DNA from: Candidatus Bathyarchaeota archaeon | GTDB taxonomy: Archaea; Thermoproteota; Bathyarchaeia; Bathyarchaeales; Bathycorpusculaceae | DNA length: 10,788 nt | Direction of reading: 5' to 3' | NCBI GenBank assembly: GCA_030668645.1 | Contig: DAOVFC010000008.1 | Coordinates: forward strand, 1 to 10,788 | Shown here: one piece after another, positions 7,609 through 10,788 of the stretch | How the letters are laid out: every line of letters begins with the position of its first letter | How positions within the stretch are numbered: position 1 is the stretch's first letter | Notes under the pieces: generated by a model | The model's input: only the letters and a program-made list of their open reading frames with translations | Database searches by the model: none | What the model was told of the DNA's origin: nothing | Made by a program: the position numbers and the translations under genes

Positions 7609-7702
7609 TAAAATAGAACGGAGAGGTCTCCATTGCTGGCTGAAACGATGATTCGATGAACTCACATGGAACATAAAAACTGTTATTAACCTACGCCGCT
7701 AA

Positions 7703-7748
7703 AATGAAACTCTAATTCCTCAAGGAGCAAAGTACGACGAATGAAACT
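7703..7748 (+). repeat. Short direct repeat AATGAAACT upstream of trpB
   Basis: AATGAAACT occurs at 7703-7711 and again at 7740-7748, 37 bases from start to start, in the trpB upstream region. Two 9-base copies in an AT-rich spacer may be chance; an operator pair is possible but unproven. Confidence 0.3.
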
Positions 7749-7801
7749 AACCAGACTTTCAAAATAAAGATGATCAAAGAATGTCCAGCCTAAGGATATG
7801 C

Positions 7802-7808
7802 TTTTAAA
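7802..7808 (+). promoter_or_regulatory. Candidate TATA box of trpB
   Basis: TTTTAAA lies about 39 bases ahead of the trpB ATG. A start site near 7831 would leave a leader of about 13 bases made up largely of the purine-rich ribosome-binding stretch GAGAGGATGAG (7831-7841). Confidence 0.45.
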
Positions 7809-7843
7809 CTAAACGAAGAGAAGACTACGAGAGAGGATGAGAA

Positions 7844-9139
7844 ATGAGTGAAGTAAAGATTGACTTGCCGGTGGATGAGCTTCCAAAAAGCTGGTACAAC
7901 ATTCTGCCTGATCTTCCAAAACCGCTTCCACCACCTAAAGACCCCGAAACAGGCCATTCTCGACTTGAGTTTCTGTCTAAAGTGATGGTCAAAAAATGTT
8001 TGGAACAAGAGGGTTCGGATCAACGCTGGGTTCCCATACCTGAGGAATTACAAGAGCTGTATATACAGGCTGGTAGACCGAGACCGCTCAGGCGAGCGAG
8101 AAGACTTGAGAAGTTCTTAAAGACGCCTGCGCATCTTTACTGGAAGAGGGAGGACTTGTCTCCGACTGGAAGCCACAAAGTCAATACTGCACTAGCTCAG
8201 ATGTTCTATGCACGTGAAGAAGGCAGAGAAGGAGTTTGCACCGAGACGGGGGCTGGACAGTGGGGCACCGCGCTATCCTACGCCTCCTGTTTGATGGGGT
8301 TGAAATGCGTTGTTTTCTGGGTTCGCAACGTGTACGATTGGAAGGTCGACCGAAGAACTCTGATGAAGATGTACGGCGGTGAGGTTCACGCTTCACCCAG
8401 TAACGTAACTGAAACTGGCAGAAGTATACTCAAGGAAAACCCCGATCACCCCGGCTCGCTGGGTATAGCGATATCTGAGGGATTGGAGTACGCGGGGAAA
8501 AACGAAGGATTTGCTTACTGTCTGGGAAGCGTTCTAAATCATGTGTTGATGCATCAGACGGTCATCGGCCTCGAGACAATTAAACAGTTTAACATTTCAG
8601 GAGAGCAGCCTGATCTGCTGATAGGCTGTTTCGGGGGAGGCTCCAACTTCGGCGGCTTCGCGCTTCCATTTATCGGTGAGGTGTTAAGAGGTAAGCGGAA
8701 ATGTGAATTTCTTGCGGCTCAGTCGCTGTCGGCGCCTAACATAAGCCGAGGTGAGTATCGTTATGACTTCGCAGATTACGCCGGCAGAACGCCCCTTCTT
8801 AAAATGTACACTTTGGGTCACAGGGTGGAGATGCCACCCATCTTCGGGGACGGTCTCAGATACTCCGGGGCATCACCGATTCTGAGTCTCTTGAGAAGCT
8901 TGGGGTACATTAGAACAAAGATTTATCCCGTTGACGAGAAGGTGGTGTTCGAGGCTGCTCGAACTTTCCTTCAGACAGAAGGTTTTCTGCCTGCTCCCGA
9001 ATCATCCTATGCCGTTAGAGCCATGATGGATGAGGCTCTGAAGTGTAAGGAAACCGGCGAGGAAAAGGTGTTAGCCTGCAACCTCTCGGGTCACGGATTT
9101 CTTGACATATTCGGATACAGAAAAGTGTTGAACCTATGA
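7844..9139 (+). CDS. trpB2: Tryptophan synthase beta chain, TrpB2 type
   Basis: TrpB is a pyridoxal-phosphate enzyme that joins indole and serine to give tryptophan. At 431 residues, with the long N-terminal extension, AGRPRPL at 76-82, and SPTGSHKVNTA around the PLP lysine Lys112, it belongs to the TrpB2 group rather than the shorter TrpB1. The catalytic Glu134 in TETGAGQWG, the phosphate loop GGGSN at 264-268, and SGHG at 415-418 are all present. The ATG at 7844 has GAGAGGATGAG immediately upstream. No trpA or other trp gene is in the window. TrpB2 proteins often work without TrpA, either salvaging free indole or taking over as the main beta chain, and which applies here cannot be told from this stretch. 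A hairpin overlaps the stop codon. Confidence 0.94.
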   Translation: MSEVKIDLPVDELPKSWYNILPDLPKPLPPPKDPETGHSRLEFLSKVMVKKCLEQEGSDQRWVPIPEELQELYIQAGRPRPLRRARRLEKFLKTPAHLYWKREDLSPTGSHKVNTALAQMFYAREEGREGVCTETGAGQWGTALSYASCLMGLKCVVFWVRNVYDWKVDRRTLMKMYGGEVHASPSNVTETGRSILKENPDHPGSLGIAISEGLEYAGKNEGFAYCLGSVLNHVLMHQTVIGLETIKQFNISGEQPDLLIGCFGGGSNFGGFALPFIGEVLRGKRKCEFLAAQSLSAPNISRGEYRYDFADYAGRTPLLKMYTLGHRVEMPPIFGDGLRYSGASPILSLLRSLGYIRTKIYPVDEKVVFEAARTFLQTEGFLPAPESSYAVRAMMDEALKCKETGEEKVLACNLSGHGFLDIFGYRKVLNL

Positions 9140-9161
9140 TGAGGCATGGTTTAGCCTCATC
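9138..9161 (+). terminator. Perfect 8-bp hairpin at the end of trpB
   Basis: GATGAGGC (9138-9145) and GCCTCATC (9154-9161) are exact inverted copies around the 8-base loop ATGGTTTA. The left arm overlaps the trpB stop codon (9137-9139). The hairpin lies between convergent genes, 30 bases beyond the end of the minus-strand flavoprotein gene, so it could mark the 3' end of either transcript. No T-run follows on either strand, so its role as a terminator is uncertain. Confidence 0.5.
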
Positions 9162-9190
9162 GGGCGTTTAAATCGACACAGTGAAGAAGT

Positions 9191-10114
9191 CTAGGAATTT
9201 AGGACATAACTGATGTATAAGCGTGCCTGAATCGCAATTGTGGCACCGTCGCCAACGCATGAGGGAACCAGGTCTTTAATCGTTGATGCGCAACCTCCAG
9301 CAGCAAAAACGCCTTCGATGTTTGTTCTACCAAATTCGTCAACCACCACGCACCCCAATCTATGGATCTTAATTCCAGCCCTTCGCAGAACAGAAACAAA
9401 CGGTTTTACACCAGCAACCACAAAAATGATGTTTGTTTCGAACTTTTCGATTGCCCCATCTTCCAAGCTGCGTAAAATGAGTTTCTTTGATGGAGGACTT
9501 CCATCGATTTCCTCTCCAGCAAAACCTTCTATCACCGGTATGCCTTTGTTTTCCAGCTGCCTTCTCATCTGTTCACTTATCAAGATCCTGTTTGCATGGT
9601 TGGCCAAACGCACACTTGCAGCGATTTTTGTTAAACGTAAAGCCTCTTCAACAGCCTCTCTGACACTGCCCACAACTACAACATCCTTTCCCTTGAAAAA
9701 CTGCTCAGTGCATTCTGCACAATAGGCGACACCGCCGCCAAACCATGTCTCCCATTTCATGCCTAACCCCTTCATTCCGCTGCCGGTAGCCAAGATCAAA
9801 GCCTTCGCAGAGTAAACGGCGTGATTAGTTTTCACAACTTTATCTCTTCTACGTAAAGAAAGATGGACAACATCCTCTGACGTATGAAGCTTAACGCCTG
9901 AATCAATCGTCTGTTGTGTCATCTTTTTCATAAGCTCTTTTCCAGAGATTTCATCCGGAAAACCGGGATAGTTCTTTAAACGCTTGGCTTTAACCGCGAT
10001 TCCGCCCGCTTCCTCTTTAGCTTCTAAAATCAGCGTATCCAGACCGAAAAGAGCTAGCTGTGTTCCAGCTGCTAACCCTGTTGGTCCAGCACCCACAATT
10101 ATAACATCATACAT
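9191..10114 (-). CDS. Thioredoxin reductase-like flavoprotein with altered cofactor motifs
   Basis: The 307-residue protein has the two-domain layout of TrxB. The N-terminal FAD motif VIIVGAGPTGLAAG begins at about residue 5, ATGS and the redox pair CAEC (Cys132 and Cys135, ATG numbering) follow, and a C-terminal FAD segment ends LVPSCVGDGATIAIQ. Three features differ from ordinary NADPH-dependent TrxB. The residues after CxxC are TEQFF, not DGFFF; the expected GGGxSA of the NADPH site reads VVVVGSVREAVEEA, with no HRR motif after it; and the usual GD near the C-terminus is GG (FAAGGCAS). It may use another electron donor, as the F420-dependent archaeal TrxR does, or act on another disulfide. 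ATG 10114, with AAGGA 9 bases upstream, is preferred over TTG 10123. It lies 44 bases after pcm. Confidence 0.8.
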   Translation of the reverse strand: MYDVIIVGAGPTGLAAGTQLALFGLDTLILEAKEEAGGIAVKAKRLKNYPGFPDEISGKELMKKMTQQTIDSGVKLHTSEDVVHLSLRRRDKVVKTNHAVYSAKALILATGSGMKGLGMKWETWFGGGVAYCAECTEQFFKGKDVVVVGSVREAVEEALRLTKIAASVRLANHANRILISEQMRRQLENKGIPVIEGFAGEEIDGSPPSKKLILRSLEDGAIEKFETNIIFVVAGVKPFVSVLRRAGIKIHRLGCVVVDEFGRTNIEGVFAAGGCASTIKDLVPSCVGDGATIAIQARLYISYVLNS

Positions 10115-10158
10115 AAGTTTCAATCCTTGACTTTACATGTTTGGTCTAGAACTATGCA

Positions 10159-10647
10159 CTACAACCCTTGCCCATACCGTCCAGTTAAGGGAACGAAAGC
10201 AACTCCCCCGAGGTTTTCCTCCCTAATCTTTCCATCAACCCCTTTCGTGATTCTCATGAGACTCTGGAATAGGTATGCGCTTCCAACGGGAATCAGAATG
10301 GTTCCGCCCGGTTTTACCTGTTCAGTTAATGGCTTAGGAACATCCGGTGCAGCAGCGGTCACAAGAATCCTATCATATGGAGCTTTTTCAGGATAACCCA
10401 GAGACCCATCAGTACACATTATTGTTACACGATCGCCGTATCCAGCCTTCATGATGTTTCTCCTAGCGAACTCGGCGAGCCCTCGAATGATCTCCACGGT
10501 GTACACGTGTCCCCATTCACTTCTAGGCGTGTCGCTGGGGGCAACTATCTCCGCCATGGTAGCCGCGTGCCATCCAGATCCGGCTCCAACCTCAAGTACC
10601 TTGTGACCCGCTTCCAACCGCAGAGCTTCATTCATTATTGAAACCAT
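10159..10647 (-). CDS. pcm: Protein-L-isoaspartate O-methyltransferase, catalytic part of an interrupted gene
   Basis: PCMT methylates isoaspartyl residues in aged proteins to start their repair. This 162-codon frame holds the SAM-binding core: motif I VLEVGAGSG at 17-25, acidic Glu52 in YTVEIIRG, MCTDGS at 77-82, YDRILVTAAAP at 91-101 and the PGGTILIPVG strand. It ends GRYGQGL, a normal place for the family. The N-terminal 50 or more residues are missing from the frame; they lie immediately upstream in another frame (see the N-terminal fragment entry). The ATG at 10647 is an internal methionine in homologues (ISAPHMVSIM-type), not a natural start, and has no good ribosome-binding site. Unless the break is repaired at RNA level, or is an assembly error, the gene is probably broken. 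The next gene on this strand is the TrxB-like flavoprotein. Confidence 0.85.
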   Translation of the reverse strand: MVSIMNEALRLEAGHKVLEVGAGSGWHAATMAEIVAPSDTPRSEWGHVYTVEIIRGLAEFARRNIMKAGYGDRVTIMCTDGSLGYPEKAPYDRILVTAAAPDVPKPLTEQVKPGGTILIPVGSAYLFQSLMRITKGVDGKIREENLGGVAFVPLTGRYGQGL

Positions 10648-10678
10648 GTTTCGCCTAGCTTGGCGTCTAAGCCGAGCT
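10648..10678 (-). other. 31-base insertion splitting pcm, with hairpin potential
   Basis: Removing exactly these 31 bases joins ISAPH to MVSIMNEAL in frame and restores a normal PCMT sequence. The insert changes the frame (31 is 1 modulo 3) and carries a TAG (10667-10669) in the upstream frame. Together with flanking bases it folds: CGCC and GGCG (4 bp), a three-base ACA bulge, TAGCT and AGCTA (5 bp), then GGC and GCC (3 bp) around a six-base loop. Possible readings are a tiny RNA-spliced intron, a decay insertion, or an assembly artefact. Confidence 0.7.
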
Positions 10679-10788
10679 ATGTGGCGCGGAAATCGTCTGC
10701 CCGTAACCTATCGGAAGCGGTGTGTCGGCGGCGCTGTAAGACCGCATGTTCTCGGGGATGAAATTTGCCCGAGGCACCGAACGTATGG
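10667..10788 (-). CDS. pcm: Protein-L-isoaspartate O-methyltransferase, N-terminal fragment, partial
   Basis: The frame enters from the right edge and reads IRSVPRANFIPENMRSYSAA followed by DTPLPIGYGQTISAPH, the textbook N-terminal region of PCMT that covers the substrate-binding helix and the GYGQTISAPH loop. After the histidine codon (10679-10681) it runs through three codons of the inserted sequence and stops at TAG (10667-10669). The true start lies beyond position 10788. It belongs to the same gene as the catalytic part at 10159-10647, separated only by the 31-base insertion. All canonical residues up to the break are intact, which suggests a recent event or one repaired at RNA level. 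Confidence 0.8.
   Translation of the reverse strand, partial: IRSVPRANFIPENMRSYSAADTPLPIGYGQTISAPHSSA

Larger units (their letters stand above)
7609..7843. other. Intergenic spacer between methyltransferase and trpB
   Basis: This is the longest gene-free stretch (235 bases). It holds an interrupted dyad GGAGA-gg-TCTCC at 7620-7631, two copies of AATGAAACT (7703-7711 and 7740-7748), and the promoter of trpB at its right end. No tRNA, no T-run terminator and no credible ORF are visible. An 8-codon ORF starting at 7741 contains no tryptophan codons, so it is not a trp-attenuator leader. Confidence 0.5.

Noticed and set aside
7620..7631. GGAGAGGTCTCC as a terminator hairpin after the methyltransferase
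   Set aside because: The arms are separated by only two bases, too few for an RNA loop, and no T-run follows; at most a weak DNA dyad.
7741..7767. Eight-codon ORF (MKLTRLSK) upstream of trpB as an attenuation leader
   Set aside because: It has no tryptophan codons and no terminator/antiterminator pair follows; trp attenuation of the bacterial kind is not expected in archaea.
10667..10669. In-frame TAG in pcm read as pyrrolysine
   Set aside because: Readthrough would not fix the frame: the insertion is 31 bases, so the downstream catalytic frame would still not be reached.

Overview
The window comes from an archaeon. The coding content is archaeal throughout: a two-ring Cdc48/VAT ATPase, FEN1 nuclease, aEF-1beta with its small zinc-ribbon partner, a geranylgeranyl reductase of ether-lipid synthesis, Pth2-type peptidyl-tRNA hydrolase and TruD. 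TATA-like boxes lie upstream of several genes, and TTG and GTG starts are common. A TACK-type lineage such as Bathyarchaeia is my guess from the general look of the proteins. The sequence alone does not prove it.

Layout. From 1 to 4789 a tight minus-strand run reads, in transcription order, cdc48, a 75-residue winged-helix-like protein, a geranylgeranyl reductase, pth2 and truD (cut by the left edge). Gaps are 10 to 40 bases and a single clear promoter lies in front of cdc48 (TATA at 4841-4848), so this is probably one operon combining protein quality control, lipid maturation and tRNA functions. From 4858 to 5338, still on the minus strand, is a two-gene translation unit: a four-CxxC zinc ribbon followed by aEF-1beta. 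FEN1 (5462-6496, plus strand) diverges from it across a 123-base region with a TATA candidate for each direction.

Next on the plus strand come a class I methyltransferase of unknown substrate with a long C-terminal extension (6622-7608), a 235-base spacer (the longest gene-free stretch, containing a short direct repeat and the next promoter), and a stand-alone TrpB2-type tryptophan synthase beta chain (7844-9139). A perfect 8-bp hairpin closes trpB and faces the convergent minus-strand pair at the right: a protein-L-isoaspartate methyltransferase gene (pcm) followed by an atypical thioredoxin-reductase-like flavoprotein.

Most content is ordinary housekeeping. Two points stand out. First, pcm is split: the canonical N-terminal part ends on a conserved ISAPH motif, then 31 extra bases shift the frame and bring in a TAG stop before the protein resumes exactly at MVSIMNEAL. 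The extra bases fold into a hairpin with its flanks, and one reading of the fold resembles a relaxed archaeal bulge-helix-bulge intron; gene decay or an assembly error are equally open. Second, the TrxB-like protein keeps its CxxC but has lost the usual NADPH-binding and GD motifs. I found no CRISPR array, insertion sequence, rRNA or tRNA gene, and no evidence of a new multi-gene system.
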